64,000 bases of DNA, taken from Pseudomonadota bacterium (GTDB lineage Bacteria > Pseudomonadota > Gammaproteobacteria > Nitrosococcales > Methylophagaceae). The stretch covers positions 1 to 64,000 of the forward strand of contig JALIBN010000012.1 in assembly GCA_030576275.1 (NCBI GenBank). Reading direction: 5' to 3'. The first letter of the stretch is position 1. Each line of letters starts with the position of its first letter. A model generated the notes under the pieces. That model did not search any database. It saw only the letters and a program-made list of their open reading frames with translations, and had not been told where the DNA came from. Shown here in pieces: positions 1 through 10,200 of this stretch. A program made the position numbers and the translations under genes.

Positions 1-250
1 CCGTAATAGTTTGCATTGCCACGCCCAATAATATACTCACAGACGAACCTATCCACGTGACCGAACTGAGAAGAAGTAGACTGGCAATCACCACAAAAAT
101 ATCGTTAAAACCAGTGATCAAACGGAAAGATTCTTCATCAATTGCTGGTGCCGAATTATCTTCTGCAACGTGATTTCGAAATGCGAGGGCGGTTTGTTCA
201 GTCAATATGCCTGCTTTAACTGCTGATGCAATATCTTCGTCACTGTACAT
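1..250 (-). CDS. Membrane protein, N-terminal part only (runs off window)
   Basis: An open frame starts with ATG at 250 on the minus strand and runs off the left edge, giving 83 residues. It begins MYSDEDIASAVKAGILT, has a soluble acidic first half containing LITGFNDIFVVIASLLLL, and then enters a hydrophobic stretch that should be a membrane helix. From memory, this start resembles predicted multi-spanning membrane proteins of the DUF2157 type found in many proteobacteria; no function is known to me. The gene lies 31 bases after the parB stop, in the same direction, so it could be co-transcribed with parAB. The family name is tentative; that the frame is coding is more certain. Confidence 0.6.
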   Translation of the reverse strand, partial: MYSDEDIASAVKAGILTEQTALAFRNHVAEDNSAPAIDEESFRLITGFNDIFVVIASLLLLSSVTWIGSSVSILLGVAMQTIT

Positions 251-281
251 GGATCAATAATTCCTCAAAATTTTGGCGATT

Positions 282-1136
282 TCATTTTATACGTTTAATA
301 ATTTTCTTTAACTCGCCAACATCAGCATAATCAATGACCAATTTACCCTTGCCACTTACAGTATGTTTTATCGCGAATTTATCACCGAATTTTTCACTGA
401 TAAGACTTTCAATATAATTTATCTCTTCTAAGTCTGTCGATTGCTCTACCGCTTCTTTTCCAGGCTTTAAGAGTCGTCTAATTAATTGTTCTGTCTCACG
501 TACTGAAAGTCCTTTTTCAACGATATGTCTTGCGCTATCAGACTGACCGTCACCTTCGAGTGCCAACAAGGCACGGGCATGGCCCATCTCGAGATCACAA
601 TTTTCTACTAATCTTTTCACATCATCATTCAGATTTCGTAATCGTAACAAATTTGATACTGCAGCTCGAGAACGTCCTACTGCTTCGGCGGCTTCTTGGT
701 GAGTCATAGTAAACTCTTCCCGTAGCCGGTGTAGGGCGTTAGCTTCCTCCATCGGGTTTAAGTTTTCCCGTTGAATATTTTCGATTAGAGCCATAGCAAT
801 GGCACTACGATCTGACACGTCACGCACCAAGGCAGGGATAAGATCTAAGCCCGCGAGTTTAGATGCTCGCCAGCGCCGTTCACCAGCGATAATTTCATAG
901 CGGCCACCATTAATAGGACGTACCACGATTGGCTGCACTAAGCCTTGTGCTCGAATTGAGTCTGCAAGTTCATTTAACGATTCTTCTGACATATCGACAC
1001 GTGGTTGATATTTACCTGGCTGAATCATATCGAGAGGAAAGTATTGCAGGCTATCATCCAAGCTTTCATCGTCACGTTGTACATCAGACAGTAAGGCGTC
1101 TAATCCGCGACCTAATCCTCGTTTTTTAATTGCCAT
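282..1136 (-). CDS. parB: Chromosome-partitioning protein ParB
   Basis: DNA-binding CTP-dependent clamp of the chromosome segregation system, which loads at parS sites near the origin and works with ParA. The 284 residues show the basic N-terminal LGRGLDALL tail that contacts ParA, the ParB/Srx CTP-binding motif GERRWR (residues 85-90), the ENIQRENLNP box (about 118-127), a helix-turn-helix around 143-167 (HQEAAEAVGRSRAAVSNLL) and a C-terminal dimerisation region. Length is normal. Its ATG directly abuts the parA stop codon, so the two are translationally coupled. No clear parS palindrome was found in this window, so the sites must lie elsewhere or be degenerate. Confidence 0.97.
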   Translation of the reverse strand: MAIKKRGLGRGLDALLSDVQRDDESLDDSLQYFPLDMIQPGKYQPRVDMSEESLNELADSIRAQGLVQPIVVRPINGGRYEIIAGERRWRASKLAGLDLIPALVRDVSDRSAIAMALIENIQRENLNPMEEANALHRLREEFTMTHQEAAEAVGRSRAAVSNLLRLRNLNDDVKRLVENCDLEMGHARALLALEGDGQSDSARHIVEKGLSVRETEQLIRRLLKPGKEAVEQSTDLEEINYIESLISEKFGDKFAIKHTVSGKGKLVIDYADVGELKKIIKRIK

Positions 1137-1928
1137 CTATTTATCCACTTTTTCAGGGTTTTTAGTGCTTTCACGCCGCATAAACTCGCTCGCCATGGCC
1201 ATATAAGCAATCGAACCTCGTGAGCTTCGATCATAACTTATAACAGGTATTCCATGACTTGGTGCTTCAGCCAACCGAACATTTCTTGGAATTATGGAAT
1301 GAAATACTTTTTTATTAAAGTGCGTAATCAGCTGCCGGGAAACCTGACCGGCTAAGTTATTTCGAGCATCAAACATGGTGCGGACTAAGCCTGAGACTTC
1401 TAGTGCTGGATTGGCACGTTGTTTTACCCGTTCGATGGTTTTTAATAGAGAGGACAAGCCCTCCAAGGCATAATATTCACACTGTATAGGAATTATGACA
1501 CCTTTTGATGCCACTAAGGCATTCACCGTCAGCATGCTTAGTGATGGTGGACAATCAATCAAAATGAAGTCATATTTTTCGCGGGTAGACTCTAAGGCCA
1601 AACGCAATCGGTGCTCACGTAACTTCACATCTAATAACTGCACTTCGGCGGCGGTAAGATCGGAATTTGTCGGCATAACATCGAAGTCTAAATCTTCAGG
1701 TCGTACTATAGCTTCGGCCGCTTTAGCTGTTGTCATAATGACATCGTAACTGCTTTTATCTATAGCATCTTTGTCCACACCACAGCCTGTAGAGGCATTG
1801 CCTTGTGGATCTAGATCGATTAAGAGTACTTTTTTACCCGCGTCAGCTAAGGCAGCAGCTAAATTAACTGTGGTGGTGGTTTTCCCTACCCCACCCTTTT
1901 GATTGGTAACCGCGTAAATATTTCCCAT
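1137..1928 (-). CDS. parA: Chromosome-partitioning ATPase ParA (Soj)
   Basis: Deviant Walker-A ATPase that binds DNA non-specifically as an ATP dimer and, with ParB, segregates origin regions. The P-loop KGGVGKTT is at residues 11-18 and Walker B is LIDCPPS near residue 125; LIDLDPQGNAS is the switch region. Length (263 residues) fits the chromosomal Soj/ParA group, without the long N-terminal HTH extension of plasmid ParA proteins. It is followed without a gap by parB and preceded 11 bases away by rsmG, the usual order in many gammaproteobacteria. Confidence 0.97.
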   Translation of the reverse strand: MGNIYAVTNQKGGVGKTTTTVNLAAALADAGKKVLLIDLDPQGNASTGCGVDKDAIDKSSYDVIMTTAKAAEAIVRPEDLDFDVMPTNSDLTAAEVQLLDVKLREHRLRLALESTREKYDFILIDCPPSLSMLTVNALVASKGVIIPIQCEYYALEGLSSLLKTIERVKQRANPALEVSGLVRTMFDARNNLAGQVSRQLITHFNKKVFHSIIPRNVRLAEAPSHGIPVISYDRSSRGSIAYMAMASEFMRRESTKNPEKVDK

Positions 1929-1939
1929 TCACTTTGCCT

Positions 1940-2566
1940 TTAATTCTTAATCAAACGTACCAAGTGTCTTTTACCAGGGCAATTCGGCACGTCCAGTGAC
2001 ACAACATCTTTCAAGCTGAAACCATCAATGTTCGCAGCCAATTCTTCTTCGGGATAAAGGCCCTTCATAAGTACGAGACTTCCGGCATCATCGCAGTGTC
2101 TGCCTGCTAAATCAATAATGACATCGATCGTCGAGAAAGCACGTGCAGTTACAGTAGCAAACTTAGGTAATTCAGCTTGCTCAACGCGGGCATGCACCAC
2201 CGTTATATTGGTCAAGCTAAGTTCAGATTTTACTTGCTGTAAAAAACGTGTTTTTTTTGAATTACTATCTAACAAGGTCACAGCCATGTTTGGATTGGCT
2301 ATGGCAACGGGGATGCCAGGTAAACCAGCGCCGGTACCAACATCCAACAATGATGCTCCTGACAAATAAGGCAAAACCGCTAGACTATCTAGAATGTGAC
2401 GACTGATCATTTCTTGAGGATCTCGCACTGAGGTTAGGTTATATACCTTGTTCCATTTGTCGAGCAGTTGAACATAAGTCAGTAACTGACTTATTTGTAG
2501 CTTGTTCAGACTCAGTCCTAAAGTGTCACAGCCTTGAAGTAGTTGCTGCTTTAGTTGATCATCCAT
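1940..2566 (-). CDS. rsmG: 16S rRNA m7G527 methyltransferase RsmG
   Basis: Transfers a methyl group from S-adenosylmethionine to N7 of G527 in 16S rRNA; loss gives low-level streptomycin resistance in other bacteria. The 208 residues contain the SAM-binding loop [12 protein letters not shown] (residues 73-84) and the GidB-type N-terminus with [20 protein letters not shown]. Length matches the family. Its start overlaps the end of mnmG by 8 bases, so translation is coupled to the upstream tRNA-modification gene. Confidence 0.96.
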   Translation of the reverse strand: MDDQLKQQLLQGCDTLGLSLNKLQISQLLTYVQLLDKWNKVYNLTSVRDPQEMISRHILDSLAVLPYLSGASLLDVGTGAGLPGIPVAIANPNMAVTLLDSNSKKTRFLQQVKSELSLTNITVVHARVEQAELPKFATVTARAFSTIDVIIDLAGRHCDDAGSLVLMKGLYPEEELAANIDGFSLKDVVSLDVPNCPGKRHLVRLIKN

Positions 2567-4448
2567 TTATTACCTTTCCCTGTTCACCGCGCTTCAAGTG
2601 CACTAATAATAATGAGACGGCTGCGGGTGTTACACCTGAAATACGTGCAGCTTGTCCTAAACTATTTGGCCGTGCATTCGCGAGTTTTTCACGTACTTCG
2701 TTTGATAGGCCGCGCACCGTTCCATAATCAATATCATTTGGTAAGGTGGTCGTTTCATGGCGTTTTAAGCGGTCAATTTCACTTTGCTGACGCGTTATAT
2801 AACCTGCATATTTAGTATGAATAACGACTTGCTCAGATACCTCTTCATTAAGCACACTGTCTTCACCCATCAATAATAACAAGGCCGCATAATCTACTTT
2901 AGGACGCCGTAGTAACTCTAATGCCGTGTTCACTTTATTTAATGGCTCACCTAAAATCTGTTCCGCTACGATTTGATCAACATTTTCAGGGGTAAATTTA
3001 TACGCCGTTAATCGTTGTGTTTCTTTAGCAACCGCTTCTTGTTTAGCAGAAAATATAGCCCAACGTTCATCATTGACTAGACCCAACTCACGACCTTTAG
3101 GCGTCAATCTAATATCGGCATTATCTTCGCGCAATAACAGGCGATATTCTGCACGACTGGTAAACATACGATAGGGTTCACGCGTACCAGAGGTAATCAA
3201 ATCATCAATCATAACGCCTATATAAGCTTCGTCACGACGGGGAAACCAAGCTTCTAAACCTCGTGCTTGTAAGCCGGCATTTATGCCAGCAATTAAACCT
3301 TGAGCCGCGGCTTCTTCATAACCTGTGGTGCCGTTAATTTGACCAGCAAAAAATAAGCCTGCCATATGTTTGGTTTCTAGCCACGGTTGCAAATCACGCG
3401 GGTCAAAATAGTCATATTCGATCGCATAACCAGGCCGAGTAATATGCGCATTTTCCAAGCCTTTCATTGACCGTACAATTTCATATTGCACATCAAACGG
3501 TAAGCTAGTTGAAATACCGTTGGGATAGACTTCACCGCATTTCAAGCCTTCAGGTTCAAGGAAAATCTGATGAGATGTACGATCAGCAAAACGTACTACC
3601 TTGTCTTCTATCGACGGGCAATAACGCGGACCAATGCCTTCAATTTCACCACTGTACATCGGCGAACGATCCAAGTTATTGCGGATAACGTCATGGGTCG
3701 CTTCATTAGTATGAGTGATATGACATGAAATCTGCTCGGGATGATCGCTTCGTTTGCCTAAAAATGAAAAGACTGGTGTCGGCGTATCGCCTGGTTGTTC
3801 TGCTAACTGAGAAAAATCGATACTATTGGTCGCAATGCGAGGTGGCGTACCAGTTTTTAAACGATCAACTCTAAATGGTAAGGCGCGAAGTCTCTGTGAC
3901 AAGGTCATCGAAGCAGGATCACCTGCACGTCCACCCTGATGATTTTGCATGCCAATATGAATTAAACCACCTAGGAAGGTACCCACAGTAAGTATTACTG
4001 CTTTAGCGGAAAAACGTAAACCCACTTGGGTAACTACGCCGACGACGCGATCATTCTCAACCACCAGATCATCAACGGTTTGTTGAAATAAATAGAGGTT
4101 AGGCTGATTTTCCAAATAAGTTCGAACAGCGGCTTTATAGCGAACACGATCCGCTTGAGCGCGTGTAGCTCTTACTGCGGGGCCTTTGCTCGCATTCAAA
4201 ATACGAAACTGAATGCCACCTTTATCGGCTGCTTGCGCCATGATGCCCCCAAGAGCATCGATCTCTTTAACTAGATGCCCTTTACCGATACCACCAATAG
4301 CAGGATTACAGCTCATCTGACCTAATGTTTCTATGTTCTGCGTCAGCAAGAGGGTTTTAACGCCCTGACGCGCAGAAGCCAATGCGGCCTCAGTACCAGC
4401 ATGACCGCCGCCGACAACAATCACATCATAATGATCTTGATAACTCAT
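2559..4448 (-). CDS. mnmG: tRNA uridine-5-carboxymethylaminomethyl enzyme MnmG (GidA)
   Basis: FAD protein that, with MnmE, installs the cmnm5 group on the wobble uridine of several tRNAs. The 629 residues are the normal length. The dinucleotide-binding motif [12 protein letters not shown] (from residue 11), the GidA signatures [17 protein letters not shown] and [11 protein letters not shown], and the C-terminal helical MnmE/tRNA-binding domain are all visible. It is first in the minus-strand run mnmG-rsmG-parA-parB. The 182 bases to divergent dgkA must hold the promoter; no DnaA-box cluster is seen there, so this is not shown to be the replication origin. Confidence 0.98.
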   Translation of the reverse strand: MSYQDHYDVIVVGGGHAGTEAALASARQGVKTLLLTQNIETLGQMSCNPAIGGIGKGHLVKEIDALGGIMAQAADKGGIQFRILNASKGPAVRATRAQADRVRYKAAVRTYLENQPNLYLFQQTVDDLVVENDRVVGVVTQVGLRFSAKAVILTVGTFLGGLIHIGMQNHQGGRAGDPASMTLSQRLRALPFRVDRLKTGTPPRIATNSIDFSQLAEQPGDTPTPVFSFLGKRSDHPEQISCHITHTNEATHDVIRNNLDRSPMYSGEIEGIGPRYCPSIEDKVVRFADRTSHQIFLEPEGLKCGEVYPNGISTSLPFDVQYEIVRSMKGLENAHITRPGYAIEYDYFDPRDLQPWLETKHMAGLFFAGQINGTTGYEEAAAQGLIAGINAGLQARGLEAWFPRRDEAYIGVMIDDLITSGTREPYRMFTSRAEYRLLLREDNADIRLTPKGRELGLVNDERWAIFSAKQEAVAKETQRLTAYKFTPENVDQIVAEQILGEPLNKVNTALELLRRPKVDYAALLLLMGEDSVLNEEVSEQVVIHTKYAGYITRQQSEIDRLKRHETTTLPNDIDYGTVRGLSNEVREKLANARPNSLGQAARISGVTPAAVSLLLVHLKRGEQGKVING

Positions 4449-4630
4449 AAAACACCAAACACGTTTAAAATTAATGATCGGTTATTTTAACATGCGTGCA
4501 ATAATTATGAGTCAAAATGATTGTTAACTCTATTTTCACTGCCGCTATAACTGTCTGACATTACAAGATTTTACGCTAGATTAATCCATGTTATAGTCCC
4601 AGCCAATCTCACTTCTGGAAGAAATTTATT

Positions 4631-4984
4631 ATGGAAAAGAATACCGGTATTAAACGGATTTTATACGCCACGCTTTATTCTTGGCAGGGTTTTAAATCTG
4701 CAATCACCAACGAATCTGCCTTCCAACAAGAATTCCTTGCGGTTATCCTCCTCGGTGGATTCAGCTTTTTTCTTGAAGTAACTACTTATGAACAGCTCGC
4801 AATGATCATCAGTTTAGTCGTCATTCTTATTGTTGAAATCTTAAACTCCGCGATCGAATGTGTCGTCGATCGCGTAGGTCCAGAACATCATGCGCTGTCA
4901 GGGCGTGCAAAAGATTATGGTTCTTTAGCGGTTTTACTTTGTATCGTGATCGCTGTAGCCATTTGGGCTACTATCCTCATCTAA
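4631..4984 (+). CDS. dgkA: Diacylglycerol kinase DgkA
   Basis: Small integral-membrane kinase that phosphorylates diacylglycerol to phosphatidic acid, recycling lipid released when phospholipid head groups are used for envelope glycans. The 117 residues contain the family core EILNSAIECVVDRVG followed by HALSGRAKDYGSLAV, which carry the conserved Glu, Asn and Asp residues of the active site, and three hydrophobic helices. It sits between divergent mnmG and convergent lgt, only 4 bases from the latter's stop. Confidence 0.95.
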   Translation: MEKNTGIKRILYATLYSWQGFKSAITNESAFQQEFLAVILLGGFSFFLEVTTYEQLAMIISLVVILIVEILNSAIECVVDRVGPEHHALSGRAKDYGSLAVLLCIVIAVAIWATILI

Positions 4985-4988
4985 ATGC

Positions 4989-5756
4989 TTATTTACGATA
5001 AGCACGAATTAATATAAAACCACCCAGTAGAATCATTGGCAACGACAGAATTTGCCCCATCGTAAGCCAATCAAAAGCGAAATAGCCATATTGCTGATCA
5101 GGAATGCGAACAAGTTCAACCAGTGATCGAAATACGCCGTAGCCCAGTAAGAATAAACCCGACACCGCAGACACTGGTTTGGGTTTGGCAGAATAGAGCC
5201 ATAGAATTATGAATAAAACCAGGCCTTCTAATCCCGCCTCATAGAGCTGAGAAGGATGACGCGGCAATGGTCCACCATGCGGAAACACCATCGCCCAAGG
5301 TACATCACTGACTTTGCCCCATAATTCGCCATTGATAAAATTGCCAATTCGGCCAAAAAATAAACCTATCGGCACCATCGGGGCAATAAAATCACTAATA
5401 GCAAAAAAAGACTTGCCTGTTTTTCTAGCAAAGAACCAAAATGCGGCTAATACACCTAATAGGCCACCATGAAATGACATGCCGCCCTGCCAAATTTTCA
5501 ACACATTTAAAGGGTGAGCCAGCGTGTTTGGCAAATCATAAAAAATGACTGAACCTAAACGACCACCGAGAATGACACCAATCGCACCATAAAATAATAA
5601 GTCTTCAACCTGCTCGGCAGTCCAGCCATAGCGTTCAGCACGTAAACGCCCTAACCACCAAGCACCAACAAAACCGCATAAATACATTAAGCCATACCAA
5701 TGCAGGTGTAACGGTCCCAGTGATAAAGCAACTGGATCAATTGTTGGGTATACCAT
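4989..5756 (-). CDS. lgt: Prolipoprotein diacylglyceryl transferase Lgt
   Basis: Inner-membrane enzyme moving diacylglycerol from phosphatidylglycerol to the lipobox cysteine of prolipoproteins, the first step of lipoprotein maturation. Visible signatures are [18 protein letters not shown] and the Lgt box [13 protein letters not shown]. The frame is open upstream to 5873, but those 39 residues lack the family pattern; the ATG at 5756 gives the standard MVYPTIDP start and is preceded by AGGTG eight bases away, so it was chosen (255 residues). It would process the lipoproteins encoded at 23979-26347. Confidence 0.95.
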   Translation of the reverse strand: MVYPTIDPVALSLGPLHLHWYGLMYLCGFVGAWWLGRLRAERYGWTAEQVEDLLFYGAIGVILGGRLGSVIFYDLPNTLAHPLNVLKIWQGGMSFHGGLLGVLAAFWFFARKTGKSFFAISDFIAPMVPIGLFFGRIGNFINGELWGKVSDVPWAMVFPHGGPLPRHPSQLYEAGLEGLVLFIILWLYSAKPKPVSAVSGLFLLGYGVFRSLVELVRIPDQQYGYFAFDWLTMGQILSLPMILLGGFILIRAYRK

Positions 5757-5947
5757 CGTTATCACACCTATATAAATTAGACGACTATGATAACAAGCCT
5801 TGCTGGAAATCAATACAACCTCATAAACGGTTTGCTCGCACCAATATGAAGCGCGAAACTGGCGAAATCGCACTAAAATACACCGACAATCTGAATACGA
5901 AAAACTGAAATCTCAGTAACATACTGAATTTAATGTAAATTAAAGTT

Positions 5948-5963
5948 TGGCACACATTCTGCA
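5948..5963 (+). promoter_or_regulatory. Sigma-54 (RpoN) promoter upstream of the porin-glnK-amtB unit
   Basis: TGGCACACATTCTGCA matches the -24/-12 consensus TGGCAC-N5-TTGCW at all but one fixed position (C for the first T). The spacing between the GG and GC pairs is exactly 10 bases, which is the strict requirement. It lies about 95 bases upstream of the porin ATG. Sigma-54 control with NtrC is the usual control of glnK-amtB. No clear NtrC-binding palindrome was seen further upstream, so the activator is inferred. Confidence 0.72.
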
Positions 5964-6057
5964 AAATATGTTGCAGTCTGAATACAAAATGTTGTTACTA
6001 AACAACACTCATAATTCAAACGGTTTTATTTATTTTAATAGTTACGAGGAATGAACA

Positions 6058-6756
6058 ATGAATCTGAAAAAAATCTCAACGTTATGTTTTGCAGCAAGTA
6101 CTTTAGTTGCAGCTTCATCAGTAATGGCATGGGAAAGCGCTGATGGTGCTTTTTCTACAAGTGCAAGTGTAGCTCTATCTTCAGAGTATGTATGGCGTGG
6201 TATTACCCAAACAGATAGCGAACCTGCAATTTCTGGTAGCTTCGATGTTGCTCACTCAAGTGGCGCTTATGCTGGTGTTTGGGCATCAAACGTAGACTTT
6301 GGTGATAACACATCTATTGAAATCGACTACTACGCCGGTTTTGGTGGTGAATTTGGTGAGTCAGGCGTTTCTTATGACATCGGAGGTTTGTACTACAACT
6401 ACCCAGATCAAAGTGATTTAGACTTTTTTGAATTTTACGGTTCAGTTGGCTACAGCTTCGTAACAGCGGGCGTTTCATATTCTCAAGATCTTTTTGGTAC
6501 AGAAGCTCAAGATGACCTCTACTACACACTTGGTGCAGCATATGATGTTGGCATGATTAGTCTAGCAGCTGGTATTGGTTACTATGATTTTGATTCAGGT
6601 GACGATTACACTAACTACCACATTGGTGCATCAACTGAGCTTGCTGGTTTTGGTTTAGACCTGACTTACACTGATACTGACGATAACGCAGATGATCTTT
6701 ATGGCTCAAACGCAGCTGATAGCGCTTTAATCTTCACAATCTCTAAATCAATGTAA
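6058..6756 (+). CDS. TorF-family putative outer-membrane porin
   Basis: A 232-residue protein with a clear signal peptide (MNLKKISTLCFAASTLVAASS, cut after VMA) followed by SSEYVWRGITQTDSEPAISG, a hallmark of the TIGR02001/TorF porin-like family. The mature part is rich in alternating aromatic and small residues, as expected of a beta barrel, and ends in an aliphatic SKSM. Family members often sit beside glnK-amtB, as here (57 bases upstream of glnK). I infer that it lets ammonium or another small nitrogen compound through the outer membrane under nitrogen limitation; the substrate has not been shown by sequence. A short 6-bp GC stem (6765-6793) followed by five T residues lies between it and glnK and might lower downstream transcription. 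Confidence 0.85.
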   Translation: MNLKKISTLCFAASTLVAASSVMAWESADGAFSTSASVALSSEYVWRGITQTDSEPAISGSFDVAHSSGAYAGVWASNVDFGDNTSIEIDYYAGFGGEFGESGVSYDIGGLYYNYPDQSDLDFFEFYGSVGYSFVTAGVSYSQDLFGTEAQDDLYYTLGAAYDVGMISLAAGIGYYDFDSGDDYTNYHIGASTELAGFGLDLTYTDTDDNADDLYGSNAADSALIFTISKSM

Positions 6757-7152
<396 letters not shown>

Positions 7153-7167
7153 TTTGAGGAGCATCAA

Positions 7168-8448
7168 ATGGAAAATGTAACAAATCAGATCTTTGAACTG
7201 CAATATGCCTTAGATACCTTTTACTTTTTGGTAATGGGTGCACTGGTTATGTGGATGGCGGCTGGCTTCTCAATGCTAGAAGCGGGTCTCGTTCGTGCAA
7301 AGAATACCACTGAAATTTTAACGAAAAATGTTTTATTATTCGCAATTGCGTGTACGGCTTATATGGTGGTTGGTTATGACATCATGTATGGCGGTGGTAT
7401 CTTCTTAGAAGGCATTGCCGGTGGTGACAATTTAACAGCCGATGCTCTAGCCGCATCAGCTGAAGCAGGTTTTGATGGTGGCTCTGTTTACTCAGCAGCA
7501 TCGGATTTCTTCTTCCAAGTAGTATTTGTGGCGACAGCGATGTCGATTGTTTCAGGTGCGGTTGCTGAACGAATGAAGTTATGGGCATTTGCTGCTTTTG
7601 CAGTAGTAATGACGGCATTCATTTACCCAATGGAAGGCTTATGGACTTGGGGCGGCGGTGACGTATTTGGCATGTACAACTTAGGTGACCTTGGCTTCCT
7701 AGATTTCGCTGGTTCAGGCATTGTCCACATGGCCGGTGCATCAGCAGCATTAGCAGGTGTAATCTTACTTGGTGCACGCATTGGTAAATATGGCCCTAAT
7801 GGTGAAATTCGTCCAATTCAAGGCGCTAACTTACCAATGGCTACACTAGGTACGTTCATCTTATGGATGGGTTGGTTCGGCTTTAATGGTGGTTCTGTAC
7901 TAAAACTTGGCGACATGGCCAGCTCAAACGCAGTAGCAATGGTATTTCTAAACACAAATGCTGCAGCGGCAGGTGGTGTTATTGCTGCACTTATCGTTGC
8001 TAAGTTAATGTTTGGTAAAGCTGATTTAACCATGATATTAAATGGTGCACTAGCTGGTCTGGTAGCTATTACAGCGGGTCCAGATACACCAACGCCATTA
8101 GTGGCAACAATGATTGGTGCTGTCGGTGGTGCGTTGGTAGTGTTATCAATCGTAACCTTGGACAAAATGAAACTTGATGATCCTGTAGGTGCTATCTCGG
8201 TTCACGGTGTAGTTGGTTTATGGGGTCTATTAGCAGTTCCATTAACTAACCCTGATGCGAGCTTTACAGCGCAATTGATTGGTGCCGCAACTATCTTTAC
8301 TTGGGTCTTTGTAACAAGTTTTGTAGTCTGGTTAGTAATCAAAATGGTGATGGGTATCCGCGTCACTGCAGAAGAAGAGTACGAAGGTGTTGATTTAAGT
8401 GAATGTGGTATGGAAGCATATCCAGAGTTCACTAGTAATACTAAGTAA
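7168..8448 (+). CDS. amtB: Ammonium transporter AmtB
   Basis: Trimeric inner-membrane ammonium channel. The 426-residue protein has about eleven hydrophobic helices and the paired pore histidines in GIVHMAG (His187) and SVHGVVG (His346). Other conserved parts are VRAKNTTEIL, GAVAERMK and WMGWFGFNGGS. The C-terminal cytoplasmic tail that contacts GlnK is present. It is last in the porin-glnK-amtB unit and is followed by a strong terminator at 8475. Confidence 0.96.
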   Translation: MENVTNQIFELQYALDTFYFLVMGALVMWMAAGFSMLEAGLVRAKNTTEILTKNVLLFAIACTAYMVVGYDIMYGGGIFLEGIAGGDNLTADALAASAEAGFDGGSVYSAASDFFFQVVFVATAMSIVSGAVAERMKLWAFAAFAVVMTAFIYPMEGLWTWGGGDVFGMYNLGDLGFLDFAGSGIVHMAGASAALAGVILLGARIGKYGPNGEIRPIQGANLPMATLGTFILWMGWFGFNGGSVLKLGDMASSNAVAMVFLNTNAAAAGGVIAALIVAKLMFGKADLTMILNGALAGLVAITAGPDTPTPLVATMIGAVGGALVVLSIVTLDKMKLDDPVGAISVHGVVGLWGLLAVPLTNPDASFTAQLIGAATIFTWVFVTSFVVWLVIKMVMGIRVTAEEEYEGVDLSECGMEAYPEFTSNTK

Positions 8449-8474
8449 ACCTTTTCTTAGTTAGTTTAAAATGT

Positions 8475-8506
8475 GGGCGACTCGTAATTCGAGTCGCCCT
8501 TTTTTA
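8475..8506 (+). terminator. Rho-independent terminator after amtB
   Basis: A perfect 10-bp stem (GGGCGACTCG / CGAGTCGCCC) with a 5-base loop is followed by six T residues. It lies 26 bases past the amtB stop and closes the nitrogen unit. Confidence 0.93.
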
Positions 8507-8575
8507 TTGTCTGCTTGCAATCTATTTACCGACATATTATTTTAGGCTCCCGACTACTAGAAAGGCTATTCATTT

Positions 8576-9034
8576 ATGGATAACTCAGCACAAGATACAA
8601 CAGATTTTTTATCTATCGTAGTAAGATTACTCGGCCTGGTGATGTTACTTATTGGATTGTTCGTTGGTATTAAGGTGATTTTCCAAGCCTGGGAGCTCTA
8701 TAAAGAACCCCAAAATATTGAACGCTTTGCTGACGCCATTGAACAAGGCTCACACCTCGATGTAATGCTTGCCAAGTTTACACCGCACCCCAAAGTAAAC
8801 AACAGTGAGGCTGTTACCCAACAACCCCTACAAAAATCTGAAACCAGCACTGAGTCATTACGTCTTACATACTTTTTAGCATGGATAATCGCCGTATTAT
8901 TACTAATGGTCATTGGTGGTCTTGCATCTAGCGCAATTAGAACAGGTGGCCAGCTTGCTTTATATGATTTACAGGTTAAGCGTTTTGCCCGACAGTTAAT
9001 TGAGGAAGCACGTAAAACAGACCGCCGCGATTAA
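8576..9034 (+). CDS. Hypothetical protein with two membrane helices
   Basis: A 152-residue protein not recognised with confidence. One hydrophobic helix lies near the N-terminus (LLGLVMLLIGLFVGIKVIF) and a second near residue 105-125 (AWIIAVLLLMVIGGLA); between them is a polar loop of about 60 residues, and a basic C-terminal tail follows (VKRFARQLIEEARKTDRRD). Both ends would sit on the same side of the membrane. It stands alone between the amtB terminator and a convergent exporter gene 21 bases away. ATG at 8576 has an AAAGG-like ribosome site just upstream. Confidence 0.65.
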   Translation: MDNSAQDTTDFLSIVVRLLGLVMLLIGLFVGIKVIFQAWELYKEPQNIERFADAIEQGSHLDVMLAKFTPHPKVNNSEAVTQQPLQKSETSTESLRLTYFLAWIIAVLLLMVIGGLASSAIRTGGQLALYDLQVKRFARQLIEEARKTDRRD

Positions 9035-9055
9035 GTTAAGGTTCTGACTCTATAC

Positions 9056-9976
9056 TTATCTCTTGTTCAACATAAGGCTCATAACTCCAACAATCACCAA
9101 TAAAACGCCGATAGCGATCATGAAAGTAAATGGCTCACCTAGCAGATAAACGGCCAAACCAATGGTAAATATCGGCCCTAACATCCCAACGATACCCGTT
9201 TGGGCGGGGCCAATACGATGTATTGCCTCAGTCATCATAAAACTCGGAATCACGGTACTAAAGATAACAAGCATAATAAGCCACAACCAAGCTGAGTTCG
9301 TTATTGTTAGTTGAGCAAAATCTATAATAACTATGCCATGAATCAAGCCAAAAATGCTGGAAGCAATCATCGCAATACTGGTAAATAACCTACTGCCTAA
9401 CTGCTTAATGAAAGAGCGGCTCAACAAGACGTAGAAAGCAAAACTTAAAGCCGAAGCTAAAACCAAGCTAACACCCTGAACGACATTATTGCCTGTTAGT
9501 TGCAACTCTTGTCCCATTACGACAAAAAGTCCTGAGTAAGTAATTATTAATGCTAAAACAAGGCGGCGAGTTAGGCCTTCATTGAATAAAAAATAACCGA
9601 TCACTGCAACCATGAAAGGGTAGGTAAACAAGCTCAATCTTTCGAGCTGAGCACTGATCAACTCAAGTCCCATTAAATCCAATAATGAGGCGAGGTAATA
9701 ACCTAAAAATCCCAGCAGAAATATAGATCTTAAGGTGGCAAAATTAAGTGACGATGATTTTTTTTCATATCGTAATAACCATATCAAGATCATTAGATAA
9801 ATCGGCAACGCTAAAGTCATACGCAGAACTAATACTGCGTTAGCATCTAGGCCTTGTTGATACAAAAATTTGATAAATATTGATTTTAGCGAAAACAGCA
9901 AAGTGCCGAATATCGCCAAAAAAAAGCCTATCAATAGATTTTTATTGGTTAAATAGGTCAAGTTTGTGGTGTTCAT
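9056..9976 (-). CDS. EamA/DMT-superfamily transporter
   Basis: Drug/metabolite transporter family membrane protein of about 306 residues with ten predicted hydrophobic segments and the duplicated five-helix EamA layout. Diagnostic parts are LKSIFIKFLYQQGLDANAVLVLRM near the start of repeat one and the second repeat ending in GPIFTIGLAVYLLGEPFTF. Substrate is unknown; relatives export amino acids or other metabolites. The frame opens with TTG at 9982, but ATG at 9976 is preferred. It is the only gene between the 152-residue protein and hemE and does not look to be in an operon. Confidence 0.85.
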   Translation of the reverse strand: MNTTNLTYLTNKNLLIGFFLAIFGTLLFSLKSIFIKFLYQQGLDANAVLVLRMTLALPIYLMILIWLLRYEKKSSSLNFATLRSIFLLGFLGYYLASLLDLMGLELISAQLERLSLFTYPFMVAVIGYFLFNEGLTRRLVLALIITYSGLFVVMGQELQLTGNNVVQGVSLVLASALSFAFYVLLSRSFIKQLGSRLFTSIAMIASSIFGLIHGIVIIDFAQLTITNSAWLWLIMLVIFSTVIPSFMMTEAIHRIGPAQTGIVGMLGPIFTIGLAVYLLGEPFTFMIAIGVLLVIVGVMSLMLNKR

Positions 9977-10200
9977 ATTCAAGATTGATATTTACCGCGG
10001 CGTTGAAATGAGAGTAGAAATAATATTCACGTTTCACTTTCACAGTGAACCACTGCGGCTTAATAAAGGAAATAAGACATTACTCGTATTTGGATTCACC
10101 CTTATACAGAGACATGTAATCTCATATAAATATATGACTACTGAAATGTCTACCCTTTCATACCTACTACAATGGTTAAATCTCTTCTGGCAGGCAACGC

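Noticed and set aside
1-4630. Replication origin next to mnmG-rsmG-parAB
   Set aside because: This gene set often lies near oriC, but I found no DnaA-box cluster, AT-rich unwinding tract or parS palindrome. Single TTATCCAC-like words occur inside genes and are not enough.
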